64,000 nucleotides of DNA from Cognataquiflexum aquatile (GTDB taxonomy: Bacteria; Bacteroidota; Bacteroidia; Cytophagales; Cyclobacteriaceae), in contig NZ_QMIK01000007.1 in the NCBI RefSeq assembly GCF_003316845.1, positions 124,001 to 188,000 on the forward strand, read 5' to 3'. This document shows, piece after piece, positions 28,801-38,442 of the stretch (position 1 is the stretch's first letter; every line of letters begins with the position of its first letter). Below the pieces are notes generated by a model, which saw nothing but the letters and a program-made list of their open reading frames with translations, had not been told where the DNA came from and made no database searches. A program made the position numbers and the translations under genes.

Positions 28801-31800
28801 GGTAATCACCATGCACCACATTGCATCTGACGGATGGTCTGCAAACATCCTGAGAAAAGAACTCACCGAATGCTATCAGACCATCACCAAAGGACTGCCA
28901 ATAATCCTGTCTCCACTTTCCATACAGTATATTGACTATGCCATCTGGCAAAGAAATTTCCTGAACAGTGATTCAATACAGCCCAAGATTGACTATTGGA
29001 AAGCCAAACTCAAAAACGTCGTTCCTCTTCAGCTTCCAACAGATTTTAGCAGGCCTTCCGAAATAAGCAGAAACGGTGGGACCGTTCGGTTTTCAATCAC
29101 CAAAGAATTGATATCCGATCTAAATAGAATAGGATTACAATTCAATGCGACACTGTTCATGACACTTATTTCAGCATTCAAAGTGTTGATGTACAGGTAC
29201 ACCGGGCAGGAAGATATATGTGTCGGTACACCAGTCGCAGGAAGGAATTATCAGAATCTTGAGAATCTGATAGGTTTTTTTGTCAATAGTATTCCTTTAC
29301 GAAATGCTGTTGAGGGAAAAATGAGATTCGATGAATTGCTCAAACAGGTGCAAACCAATACGCTTGATGCTTTTGACAACAGTGAAATACCTTTTGAGCA
29401 AATGGTGGAATCTCTTGAAATCAAAAGGGATCTGAGCAAAAACCCTGTTTTCCAGGTGTTGTTTGCCCTCCATAGCGCCAATGATACCAGATTTCAAACG
29501 GAAGACACCAAATGGTCTTCATTCAATTATAATCATTCAACTTCAAGATTTGACTTTGCTTTTGAATTAACAGAAGCAGAGAATGGCCTTGATGGAATGG
29601 TAGAATTCAGTACAGACCTATTCTTGAAAGAGACCATAGAAAGGATGGTTGGCCATTACAAGATCTTATTGTATTCAATTTCTAATAATCCATCTATCAG
29701 GATTGATAAGTTAAAAATGATAGGACTTGAAGAAGATGATCTTGTTTTAAGAAAATTCAATAATACAAAATCCAGTTACCCCAAAAATGAAACAATTGTA
29801 AGTCTATTTGAGAAAATAGCGAAGCAGTCACCAAACAAGATTGCTGTTGTCGCCGGTGGCCAAAATATTAATTATAAAGAACTTGACGAAAGAGCCAACC
29901 AATTCGCCAACTACCTGATATTTAAAGGTGTCAAGTCAGAAAATCCCGTACCTCTTTGTATAGATCGATCCATTGGGATGGTCATTGGGATTCTAGGAAT
30001 TCTAAAGGCCGGCGGCGCATTGGTTCCTATCGACCCTTCGCTACCTGTAGAAAGGATTGATTACATGTTGGAAGATACCGGGGCTGATTTTGTTATATGC
30101 ATTTCCAATACTTCAGACAAAGTCTCAAACCACAAAAAACTATTTTTAGACCGAGAACAAGAGGGTATTTCCTTAATGTCTTCTAACAAGCCACTCCCCT
30201 CACCTAATCCTGAAAATCTCTTTGATATCATATATACCTCAGGATCTACAGGAAAACCTAAAGGCGTGATGGTTGAACACAGAAATCTGGTCAACTTCCT
30301 TTTCAGCATGTCCAAGGATGTAGATTTCAATCCTTCTTCCAGTATTCTATCGGTCACCACCTATAGTTTCGATATTTTTTATCTTGAACTGTTTCTTCCG
30401 CTTTTTCAGGGAGGCTGCGTAATCTTAGCTGATAAAGAAACTACCCTTGATGGCTATAAACTTGCACAGTTAATTGAAGAAAAAGCACCTACTCACATGC
30501 AAGCCACGCCGTCAGGATGGCAATTGCTTCTTGAAAGTGGATGGAAAAACCCAACAGGGATTAAAATGCTGGTGGGCGGAGAAGCGCTAAAGGCGGATAC
30601 AAAAAATGCTTTGTCTTCTTTAGGAACGCTTTGGAATTTATATGGTCCGACGGAAACCACTATTTGGTCTACTTTAAAGAAAATGGACCCTTCCAGAAAA
30701 GTGACTATTGGTAAGCCTATTGCCAACACTTCTATCTATATTCTTGGTTCTGGAGATCAACCCAATCCAATAGGGATTCCGGGTGAGCTCTGTATTGGAG
30801 GGGATGGTGTTGGAAGAGGTTACCTCAACAGGCCTGAACTTACCTCCGAAAAGTTTGTTCGTGACACCTTTAGCGAAAATAAAGAGGCTAGATTCTACCG
30901 AACAGGAGACCTTGCTAAATGGTTGCCCGATGGCAATATTGAGTATCTGGGCAGGATTGATGATCAAGTCAAAATCAGAGGCCACCGAATCGAACTTGGG
31001 GAGATTGAAACTTTACTTCAGCAACACAAAGGGATTAAACAAGCAGTCGTTGCAGTAAAACAGGATAACTTTGGAATCAATAGGCTAATAGGCTACGTGA
31101 TTTGTAAAAGTCATTTTGACAAGGATGAGGTCATTTCTTTCCTCAATGGAAAACTTCCAGAATACATGGTCCCTCATACTTGGATGGAACTGGATGCTTT
31201 CCCTTTGACTTTCAATGGGAAAATAAATAGAAAAGCCCTACCTGAACCAGTAGCAGAATCCAATGAAACCATAAAATATGAAGCCCCCAAAACAGACCTA
31301 CAAAAAAAGGTGTCTGAAGTTTGGAGGAAAATACTGGGAGTTGAGAAAGTGGGGCTCAATAATGATTTTTTTGAACTTGGGGGCCATTCCCTCATGGCCA
31401 TGAGGGTTATTGTAGCTTTGAGGCAAGAAACTGGACAGGTACTTTCTATCCGAGATCTATTTTCTAACTCCACTTTGAAACAATTCACAGAAATCCTGTC
31501 CACCAAAGAAATTGATGATAAGGAAGATATAGTCAAAACATTAAGAGAAAGAACTGAAATTATTCCCCTTTCCCATAATCAGATGAGCCTTTGGTTTATC
31601 CATCAATTAGAAGGAAGTATTCAGTACCACATTCCACTGATCCTTAACATCCGGGGAAAGCTCAACATACCAGCCTTGGAGGAAGCGCTCAGAACTATTG
31701 TCAACCGCCACGAAGTCCTCAGGACCGTGATCAGGGAAAAGGACGGCAACGATTGTCAGTACGTGCTCGGAAAAGATCTCTGGAAGCTTGAAATAATGGA

Positions 31801-34800
31801 TTTACCTGATTCGGGACTCCTTGACAGTGAAGTTACAGGACTGATCAGGATACCTTTCGACCTCACCAGGGACCATATGATGAGGGCCTGTATCATCACA
31901 TTAGCCGGCAACGAGTATTGTTTGGTAATCACACTGCACCATATAGCGTCTGACGGATGGTCCGCAAACATCCTGAGAAAAGAACTATCGAAATGCTATC
32001 AAGCCATTACCAACGGAAAGCCGATACCGCTGCCTCCACTTCCACTGCAGTATATTGACTTTGCCATCTGGCAAAAAAACTTCCTCAATAGTGATTCATT
32101 TCGTACTAAGATTGACTATTGGAAAAACAAACTTAAAAACGTAGCCCCTCTACAGCTTCCAACAGATTTTGTAAGGCCTGCAATGCATAGTAATAAAGGC
32201 AATAACTTTCGCTTTGCGATAGATAGTGTTTTGGTTTCCCAACTCAAAGAATTAGGAAAAAATCACCAATCCACACTTTTTATGACTTTGCTTGCCGCAT
32301 TTAAAACCTTACTTTACAGATATAGCGGTCAGGAGGATATCTGCGTCGGAACACCTATTGCAGGAAGAGAAAGTCACGAAATAGAAGATTTAACAGGGCT
32401 TTTTGTCAATACTTTGGCGCTAAGAACCAGTATAGGGGGAAATATGGCCTTTTCTGATGTCCTCAAAGATATCCGCAACACCACCCTTGAGGCTTTTGAA
32501 AACCAAAAAGTCCCCTTTGAAATGGTGGTGGAATCACTCGGGCAAGAAAGAGACTTAAGCCGAAATCCTGTTTTTCAGGTTTTATTTGTTTTACAGAATG
32601 TTCCACAAAATGAGGTTCACTTGGAAGATGCCGTGGTTTCAGAAAAGCCTTATGAGCATTTCACCTCAAAATTTGACATGACTATTGACCTTACGGAGAC
32701 TGAAACCGGCATAGAAGGGATAGCAGAATACAATACAGACCTTTACAAACATGAAACGATTGCGCATTTCGCGGGTCATTATATCCATTTATTAAAATCA
32801 ATCCTTGAAAACCCAAATGAGGAAGTTGGAAATTTAAAAATCCTTTCTTCACCAGAAGAAAAAGAATTGATTGAATCCTTTAATTCCAAAGTCCAGGATC
32901 TTCCCCCTCAAATAACAATTCTAAATATGTTTGAGGAGCAAGTTGAAAAATCACCTGAAGCCATTGCGGTGGAATTTGAAGGCAAGAAACTCACTTACAG
33001 CGCATTGAATAAGAGGTCCAACCAGCTTGCCAACTTCCTCCTTAAGAAAAATCTTCGACCTGAAAGCTTGGTCCCGATTTGCCTCGACCGTTCTCTTGAA
33101 ATGATCGTCGGTATATTGGGGATTTTGAAAGCGGGTGGCGGCTATGTACCGATTGATCCCACATACCCGGATGAAAGAATTGAGTATGTCTATACTGATA
33201 CCCAGGCAAACTTTATAATAACGACGTCTGACTTAAAAACAAGGCTTCAAAACCTGGGAGAATTAATCATCTTAGATGAAGAATGGCCAGAAATTGAAAA
33301 GATGTCAGAAGAATTTATTCCAATAGACATCCAACAAAATCATTTGGCCTATATCATATACACTTCCGGTTCCACCGGAAAACCTAAGGGTGTGATGATT
33401 GAACACAAGGGTTTAGCGGCGTCCACATTGGCCAGACAATCCTATTATAAGGAAACCGGAGCGGTTCTATTGATCCCCTCATTCGCATTTGATTCCTCGG
33501 TGGCAGTAATCTTTGGAACCCTTACTACAGGAGGAAAACTGATTCTTTGCAAAAGTGAACTGATAAAAAATCCTCACCATATCAAAGAACTCCTTCACGA
33601 TACTGAATCCATCCTCTGCGTCCCTTCTTATTACAGGTTCTTGTTGGAGGAGGATCTATTGGCAAAAGCAAAACTTTCCAATGTCATAGTCGCAGGAGAA
33701 AATCTTGATGAATCATTGGTAAAACTCCATTTTGAAAAATCAGGGAACGCTTCCCTTTACAATGAATACGGCCCTACAGAATGCACAGTTTGGGCTTCTG
33801 TGGCAAAAATTCAGTCGCCTACTGAAAAAGTGACTATTGGAAAACCAATAGATTATTTGAACATATACATCATCAATAAGGACAATCAATTAAATCCAAT
33901 CAATGTCACAGGAGAACTTTGCATTGGCGGTCAAACTTTGAGCAGAGGATATTTGAATCTCCCTGACCTTACTTCTGAAAAATTTGTCAATAATCCATTC
34001 ACCACTATCAAAGGTGCAAAAATGTACCGCACAGGCGACCTCGCCCGATGGCTACCGGATGGCAACATTGAATATTTGGGAAGGATTGATGACCAGGTCA
34101 AAATCAGGGGATACCGAATCGAGCTCGGCGAAATCGAATCGACCATCAACAGTATCGACGGAGTAAAAGAATCAGCAGTGATATTGAGGGAAGACCTGCC
34201 CGGACAAAAACAATTGGTAGGATACGTTGTATGCCAAGAACCCCTTCAAACAATAAACCGAGAGAACTGGATTTACCAAGTAAAGGAAAGATTACATGAG
34301 ATTTTGCCCAATTTTATGGTGCCAGGTAACATCGTTCTTTTGGAACATCTACCCTTGACAGCAAATAATAAAATAGACAAAAAAAATCTTCCTAAGCCTA
34401 TAGAAAAAATCAATGAGAAAAAAACGCCAACAACAAATCTTGAAAAAACAATTTCTAAAATTTGGTGCAGCGCATTGAAAAAAGAAATAATAGATATAGA
34501 GGCAGATTTTTTTGAATTGGGAGGACATTCCCTCCTTGCTGTGAAAGTAATGGCAGCTCTGGAAAAAGAAATTGGTTCAAAACTCGCCATCAACCAAATA
34601 TTCAAACATCCGAATATTCTGGAACTGGCAAAGGCCCTTGAAAACATCAATCAAAATCAGACCGGTTGGAATTCCCTCGTTCCAATAAAACCTTCAGGCA
34701 ATAAACCTCCTTTGTATATTGTCCACGGGGTAGGATCGACAGTTTCAATTTATTATAGTCTGGCAAAATATATTGAAGACGACCAGCCCATTTATGGATT

Positions 34801-35482
34801 TCAGCCAAAAGGTTTGGATGGCATAGAGACCCCAAATAAGTCCCTTGAAGAAATGGCTTCTTATTACATTTCCCTGATGATCGATCAGAATCCACACGGC
34901 CCTTACAATATTTCAGGCTATTCCTTTGGTGGATATGTGGCTTACGAAATGGCGAGACAGCTTCGTTCAATGGGAAAACAAGTCGGAAAGCTCATTTTGT
35001 TTGATACATCATCTTTGGACTCCTATGAGAAACTTTCAACTTTTGATAAAATAAAACTCAGATCAAAAATAATTCTCAATGAGATTAACTTTGTCTTGCA
35101 TGAACCCCAAGGTTATTTTGAAAAGAAATCAAGGTCCTTTCAAAGAAAAAGAGACAAACTCCTTGTCAAAATGAAACTAAAACCCGATCCAAAATATTTG
35201 GGTGACTCCAAAAGTGTTCTGAACAGAATTGCAAAGAATAATGCTGATATCTTAAATAAATACAGACTAGGTCCTTACAATGGCCCACTTCATCTATTCC
35301 GCGCAAAAACTCAGGGCTTTTATGTCGAAGAACCAAAATACTACGGATGGCTTCCTTTCGTTGAAAAAGTCCATGTAGTACATGTCTCAGGCCATCACGA
35401 TAATATTTTCAAAAAACCGGAAATCTTAAAAGAAATGGCTGAAAAAATTCAAAAGGTCCTTGATGAAAAAACTGTTTCATGA
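25820..35482 (+). CDS. Trimodular non-ribosomal peptide synthetase (half C-A-T, C-A-T, C-A-T-TE)
   Basis: This 3220-residue synthetase starts at the ATG at 25820, preferred over an upstream in-frame TTG. Residues 1-270 are only the C-terminal half of a condensation domain (YWIKKLEG, LKVLLYRYSSQNDFCIG) without HHxxxDG. Adenylation domain 1 spans about 284-780 and carrier 1 has serine 817. Condensation domain 2 starts near 873 (HHIASDG at 999-1005), adenylation 2 near 1326, and carrier 2 has serine 1857. Condensation domain 3 starts near 1914 (HHIASDG from 2040), adenylation 3 near 2366, and carrier 3 has serine 2904. The C-terminal thioesterase has GYSFGG (serine 3035) and GHHDN. No epimerase or methyltransferase is present, so a tripeptide or its oligomer is expected. 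Hand-read specificity codes are DALQTGLITK, DILQLGLIWK and DSALIAEVWK. The second equals the glycine code as I remember it; the others are uncertain. Confidence 0.95.
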   Translation: MSVTKSLNNQSATGFSQSINGYWIKKLEGIKELQLPKDPSNSLTKGKENNTLNFFLDKALLHDIKASFSEKTPSSSLVLFAALKVLLYRYSSQNDFCIGTTIKKSGLFRPNGGNEQNEFLDILPIRSKIDGSMQFDELVQKLEIGLAEANSYNQISVDQIISLLGKKNEKDLSLLFPVIFDYQKNKENHESNHRVAIKLQEFNSTLFFGFVENDDTIEATITFDTEMYCFETIQRMASHFFTLLESVQSNPTLNLGLLNIIPKEEDLLLKSFNDTESPLSDTKTILDLFEQQVINNPNAVAVEFEGNELSYSQLDAKSNQLAHFLIKNGLKPESPVPICMDRSLEMIIGLFGILKSGGAYVPIDPAFPKDRIDYMIEDTKADFVICSSETAHNFSDKVNLVIMDQEMEAVLRMPSGKLPLSLLPKNLAYIIYTSGSTGKPKGAMVDHENLINFSISLTKIVVYDSSSRQLSVTTFIFDAFCLELFVPLINGGSVFLVKKEIAMDGFSLSKKLEEVRPTHMQATPSGWQLLLSSGWNNPEGIIMTTGGEALLEETKNLLAQTGKLWNLYGPTETTITSTFKKMEVGEKVSIGKPIDNTSVYILGPEGGVNPIGIPGELCIGGKGVGRGYLNKPDLTSQKFLHNPFSNVPGDRMYRTGDLARWLPEGNIEYLGRMDDQVKIRGYRIELGEIESVLLLHPTVKQAVVMAKEYGQGDKRLVGYVVCDGDFDKESVSAFLRSKLPEYMVPALWLQLEKLPLTFSGKIDRKALPDVGSADRVTAGYAEPKNDLEKQLATLWQKLLGLDRVGIHDDFFALGGHSLLAMRTLAAVRKDLGAELSIRELFSAPTVAQLALILQSRRGEVSSNVPHPVARPENIPLSYNQQSLWFIHQLEGSIQYHIPQILNINGNLDISAIEKALKTIVNRHEALRTVVTEKDGNYWQKALGEDLWKLDRIDLSDPELLDNEISGLIRTPFDLTHDHMMRACLITKTKGDYCLVITMHHIASDGWSANILRKELTECYQTITKGLPIILSPLSIQYIDYAIWQRNFLNSDSIQPKIDYWKAKLKNVVPLQLPTDFSRPSEISRNGGTVRFSITKELISDLNRIGLQFNATLFMTLISAFKVLMYRYTGQEDICVGTPVAGRNYQNLENLIGFFVNSIPLRNAVEGKMRFDELLKQVQTNTLDAFDNSEIPFEQMVESLEIKRDLSKNPVFQVLFALHSANDTRFQTEDTKWSSFNYNHSTSRFDFAFELTEAENGLDGMVEFSTDLFLKETIERMVGHYKILLYSISNNPSIRIDKLKMIGLEEDDLVLRKFNNTKSSYPKNETIVSLFEKIAKQSPNKIAVVAGGQNINYKELDERANQFANYLIFKGVKSENPVPLCIDRSIGMVIGILGILKAGGALVPIDPSLPVERIDYMLEDTGADFVICISNTSDKVSNHKKLFLDREQEGISLMSSNKPLPSPNPENLFDIIYTSGSTGKPKGVMVEHRNLVNFLFSMSKDVDFNPSSSILSVTTYSFDIFYLELFLPLFQGGCVILADKETTLDGYKLAQLIEEKAPTHMQATPSGWQLLLESGWKNPTGIKMLVGGEALKADTKNALSSLGTLWNLYGPTETTIWSTLKKMDPSRKVTIGKPIANTSIYILGSGDQPNPIGIPGELCIGGDGVGRGYLNRPELTSEKFVRDTFSENKEARFYRTGDLAKWLPDGNIEYLGRIDDQVKIRGHRIELGEIETLLQQHKGIKQAVVAVKQDNFGINRLIGYVICKSHFDKDEVISFLNGKLPEYMVPHTWMELDAFPLTFNGKINRKALPEPVAESNETIKYEAPKTDLQKKVSEVWRKILGVEKVGLNNDFFELGGHSLMAMRVIVALRQETGQVLSIRDLFSNSTLKQFTEILSTKEIDDKEDIVKTLRERTEIIPLSHNQMSLWFIHQLEGSIQYHIPLILNIRGKLNIPALEEALRTIVNRHEVLRTVIREKDGNDCQYVLGKDLWKLEIMDLPDSGLLDSEVTGLIRIPFDLTRDHMMRACIITLAGNEYCLVITLHHIASDGWSANILRKELSKCYQAITNGKPIPLPPLPLQYIDFAIWQKNFLNSDSFRTKIDYWKNKLKNVAPLQLPTDFVRPAMHSNKGNNFRFAIDSVLVSQLKELGKNHQSTLFMTLLAAFKTLLYRYSGQEDICVGTPIAGRESHEIEDLTGLFVNTLALRTSIGGNMAFSDVLKDIRNTTLEAFENQKVPFEMVVESLGQERDLSRNPVFQVLFVLQNVPQNEVHLEDAVVSEKPYEHFTSKFDMTIDLTETETGIEGIAEYNTDLYKHETIAHFAGHYIHLLKSILENPNEEVGNLKILSSPEEKELIESFNSKVQDLPPQITILNMFEEQVEKSPEAIAVEFEGKKLTYSALNKRSNQLANFLLKKNLRPESLVPICLDRSLEMIVGILGILKAGGGYVPIDPTYPDERIEYVYTDTQANFIITTSDLKTRLQNLGELIILDEEWPEIEKMSEEFIPIDIQQNHLAYIIYTSGSTGKPKGVMIEHKGLAASTLARQSYYKETGAVLLIPSFAFDSSVAVIFGTLTTGGKLILCKSELIKNPHHIKELLHDTESILCVPSYYRFLLEEDLLAKAKLSNVIVAGENLDESLVKLHFEKSGNASLYNEYGPTECTVWASVAKIQSPTEKVTIGKPIDYLNIYIINKDNQLNPINVTGELCIGGQTLSRGYLNLPDLTSEKFVNNPFTTIKGAKMYRTGDLARWLPDGNIEYLGRIDDQVKIRGYRIELGEIESTINSIDGVKESAVILREDLPGQKQLVGYVVCQEPLQTINRENWIYQVKERLHEILPNFMVPGNIVLLEHLPLTANNKIDKKNLPKPIEKINEKKTPTTNLEKTISKIWCSALKKEIIDIEADFFELGGHSLLAVKVMAALEKEIGSKLAINQIFKHPNILELAKALENINQNQTGWNSLVPIKPSGNKPPLYIVHGVGSTVSIYYSLAKYIEDDQPIYGFQPKGLDGIETPNKSLEEMASYYISLMIDQNPHGPYNISGYSFGGYVAYEMARQLRSMGKQVGKLILFDTSSLDSYEKLSTFDKIKLRSKIILNEINFVLHEPQGYFEKKSRSFQRKRDKLLVKMKLKPDPKYLGDSKSVLNRIAKNNADILNKYRLGPYNGPLHLFRAKTQGFYVEEPKYYGWLPFVEKVHVVHVSGHHDNIFKKPEILKEMAEKIQKVLDEKTVS

Positions 35483-36195
35483 TCCTCGATAAATCCATTG
35501 ATTGGCAAGAAACCAATCCCATTTGGGAAAAATTCGCAGCCTCTCCGCTTTTGGATGAGCTTCATATAATCCGGATTGGGATAGCTAATAACTTTGAGAA
35601 AATCCAGCGGCATACAGGATTATTAACCGGGGAAGAATTAAAAAAATCAGAAAGATTTGTGAGAGAACAGGACAAATACAGTTTTCTTGTCAGCTCCGTT
35701 ATGAAAAAAATTCTTTGCGGCCACTATCTCGGACGTGAACCCAAATCGGTGGAATTTGAGGTGAATGAATTCAACAAACCCAAAATCAGAAATCAAGAAA
35801 ACATCCATTTCAATACCTCGCATTCAGGTGATTGGCTCGTATTTATTTTTTCCAACAATCCCTGTGGCATTGATATAGAAGGAATAAATCCTGATTTTGA
35901 TTATAAGTCCATTTTGGAAATGTCTTTTCATCCTGATGAAATTGATTTTATCCAAAAATCAAATCAACCGGTCAATCAATTTTTCAAAATATGGACTATC
36001 AAAGAATCCATTTTAAAAGCGGAAGGAACCGGATTGATGGATAACCTAAATGAATTGAATACACTCCAGGATTTTACTAAATTGCCAAGCAACACTGATA
36101 CTTGGTATACCAAAAGCTTGTTGATCGAAGAAGATTATTGGTGCAGCCTGTGCTTTAAAAACGCTTCTGCAAAAACAAAATTCTTTGAAATCTAA
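35479..36195 (+). CDS. 4'-phosphopantetheinyl transferase, Sfp type
   Basis: This 238-residue enzyme attaches phosphopantetheine to carrier-domain serines. Visible motifs are FNTSHSGDWLVFIF (111-124), GIDIE (130-134, metal-binding Asp and Glu) and WTIKESILKAEGTGL (from 172, with catalytic Glu 176 and Lys 180). Its ATG overlaps the synthetase stop by four bases (ATGA), so the two are translationally coupled and it very likely activates the three carrier domains of that protein. Length is normal for the Sfp group. Confidence 0.95.
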   Translation: MILDKSIDWQETNPIWEKFAASPLLDELHIIRIGIANNFEKIQRHTGLLTGEELKKSERFVREQDKYSFLVSSVMKKILCGHYLGREPKSVEFEVNEFNKPKIRNQENIHFNTSHSGDWLVFIFSNNPCGIDIEGINPDFDYKSILEMSFHPDEIDFIQKSNQPVNQFFKIWTIKESILKAEGTGLMDNLNELNTLQDFTKLPSNTDTWYTKSLLIEEDYWCSLCFKNASAKTKFFEI

Positions 36196-36237
36196 AAATC
36201 TGCCATATCCTTTTCTTTTAAAATTTAACCAATCCCT

Positions 36238-38442
36238 ATGAAACCCTATCATACCCTGAAGCTGTTCTTGGTTTTCTTTGTTTGTCTTTTCATTTCCTAT
36301 GCACAAGCCCAACAAGGTGATATCAAATGGTCAAATGATGGCACGGCTTATTTCAGCGTCGAACAGAACGAGATAGTCCAATACACCTTGCCGGCAAACG
36401 ACAGGAAAGTGCTCATCAGCAAAAAACAACTGACTCCTTCAGGAAAAAGTGATCCGCTTGAATTGGACTTGTATGCATTTTCGGGTGACAATTCCAAGCT
36501 GCTTATTTTCACCAATTCCAAACAGGTTTGGAGAATCAACACACGCGGGGATTATTGGGTTTTGGATTTGAAGAACAACAGCCTAAAACAATTGGGCAAA
36601 TCGAGGCCCGAATCTTCGCTCATGTTTGCCAAAATATCCCCTGACGGCACCAAAGCAGCCTACGTCAGTGAATACAACATCTACTTGGAAGACCTTGCAA
36701 CACAGAACATCACCCCACTTACCAAAGACGGAAACAGGAAATTCATCAACGGAACTTTTGATTGGGTATATGAGGAAGAATTTGCGTGCCGTGACGGTTT
36801 CCGTTGGAGTCCTGACAGCAAGTCGATCGCATTTTGGCAATTGGATGCAGAAGGAACAAGGGATTATTACATGATCAATAATACCGACTCGGTGTATTCC
36901 AGGATCATTCCTGTAGAGTATCCAAAAGTCGGTGAAAGCCCTTCAGCAGCTCGGATCGGCGTGATTGATATTGCTACCGCCAAAACCAAATGGATGGATA
37001 TCCAAGGTGACCCAAGGCAACATTATCTCGTCAGGTTGGAGTTTATTCCCGGTACCAATGAATTTCTCGTGCAGCAGCTGAACCGTAAACAAAACGAAAG
37101 CAAAATCCTGCGTTGTGATGCCGCAACTGGAAAAGTCACGCTTATTCAGACTGAAACCGACCCTGCTTGGGTAGATGTCATGAGCCCGGGTGACGATACT
37201 TATGATATCGATTTCAAGCATCCGGTACATTGGCTTGCCGGTGGCAAAGAATTTCTTTGGACCAGTGAAAAGGGAGGTTGGAAGCAACTATACAGAATCA
37301 GCACAGATGGGAAAAAAGAGCTTTTGGTCACACCGGGAAATTATGACGTGATTTCAATGAAGGCCTATGATGAAAAAAGCGGTTTTGTCTATTTCATCGC
37401 CTCTCCTGACAATGCCACCCAAAAATACCTTTACCGCAGTAGACTAGATGGCAAAGGCAAATTGGAAATGGTCACTCCGGAAGGGTTTCCGGGAACACAC
37501 AGCTACAATCTTTCTCCAACAGCAAAATTTGCGCAACACCGTTTTTCAAACCACTACACCAGACCTTTGGGCGAAATGATCAGCCTGCCAAAACATCAGG
37601 CTTTGAATGAAAAAGAAAGTATCGCAGCAAAATTCACTTCAGCTCAAGTGGAAAAAACAACCGAATTTTTCAAAATCACCACTGAAGAAGGTGTCGAGAT
37701 GGACGGTTGGATGGTAAAACCGGCAAACTTCGATACTTCCAAAAAGTATCCAGTGGTATTTTATGTTTATTCTGAACCTTGGGGTGCGACGGTCGCCGAC
37801 GGATTCGGGTCATCTAGAAACAGTCTCTACAAAGGGGACATGAGGCAAGACGGGTATATCTATATCTCTCTTGACAACCGCGGAACTCCTGCCCCAAAGG
37901 GCAGAGCATGGCGCAAATCCATTTATAGAAAAATCGGTGACATCAATATCCGAGACCAAGCATTAGGTGCTAAGGAAATCCTAAAATGGTCATTTGTGGA
38001 TCCCGAGAGGATCGCTGTTTGGGGTTGGAGCGGCGGAGGCACTGCGACACTTAACCTGATGTTTCAATATCCTGAAATTTACAAAACCGGCATTTCCATC
38101 GCTGCTGTGGCCTTTCAGCTCACTTATGATAATATTTATCAGGAAAGGTACATGGGATTGCCTCAGGAAAATCTTGAAGACTTTGTAAACGGTTCACCGC
38201 TATCCCATGCCAAAAACCTGCAGGGCAATCTGCTTTACATCCATGGTACTGCCGATGACAATGTCCATTACCAAAACGCCGAAATGCTCATCAATGAACT
38301 GATCAAACACAACAAGCAATTTCAGGTTATGCCCTACCCCAACAGGTCACACAGCATATCAGAAGGACAAGGGACTTTCCTCCACCTTTCTACGCTGTAT
38401 ACTGACTATCTGAAGAAATATTGTCCTCCTGGGGGAAGGTAA
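36238..38442 (+). CDS. S9B dipeptidyl peptidase IV, secreted
   Basis: This 734-residue protease has a signal peptide (FVCLFISYAQAQ), an eight-bladed propeller with the diagnostic double-Glu motif DWVYEEEF at 175-182, and a C-terminal alpha/beta-hydrolase domain. The catalytic serine is 598 in GWSGGG, the Asp lies in HGTADDN (673-674) and the His is 705 in NRSHSI. It removes X-Pro or X-Ala dipeptides in the periplasm. It starts 42 bp after the transferase gene, in the same direction and without a terminator, so it is probably in the synthetase operon. It could trim or inactivate the peptide product. Equally, it may be a housekeeping peptidase, since Bacteroidota often carry several. Confidence 0.93.
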   Translation: MKPYHTLKLFLVFFVCLFISYAQAQQGDIKWSNDGTAYFSVEQNEIVQYTLPANDRKVLISKKQLTPSGKSDPLELDLYAFSGDNSKLLIFTNSKQVWRINTRGDYWVLDLKNNSLKQLGKSRPESSLMFAKISPDGTKAAYVSEYNIYLEDLATQNITPLTKDGNRKFINGTFDWVYEEEFACRDGFRWSPDSKSIAFWQLDAEGTRDYYMINNTDSVYSRIIPVEYPKVGESPSAARIGVIDIATAKTKWMDIQGDPRQHYLVRLEFIPGTNEFLVQQLNRKQNESKILRCDAATGKVTLIQTETDPAWVDVMSPGDDTYDIDFKHPVHWLAGGKEFLWTSEKGGWKQLYRISTDGKKELLVTPGNYDVISMKAYDEKSGFVYFIASPDNATQKYLYRSRLDGKGKLEMVTPEGFPGTHSYNLSPTAKFAQHRFSNHYTRPLGEMISLPKHQALNEKESIAAKFTSAQVEKTTEFFKITTEEGVEMDGWMVKPANFDTSKKYPVVFYVYSEPWGATVADGFGSSRNSLYKGDMRQDGYIYISLDNRGTPAPKGRAWRKSIYRKIGDINIRDQALGAKEILKWSFVDPERIAVWGWSGGGTATLNLMFQYPEIYKTGISIAAVAFQLTYDNIYQERYMGLPQENLEDFVNGSPLSHAKNLQGNLLYIHGTADDNVHYQNAEMLINELIKHNKQFQVMPYPNRSHSISEGQGTFLHLSTLYTDYLKKYCPPGGR

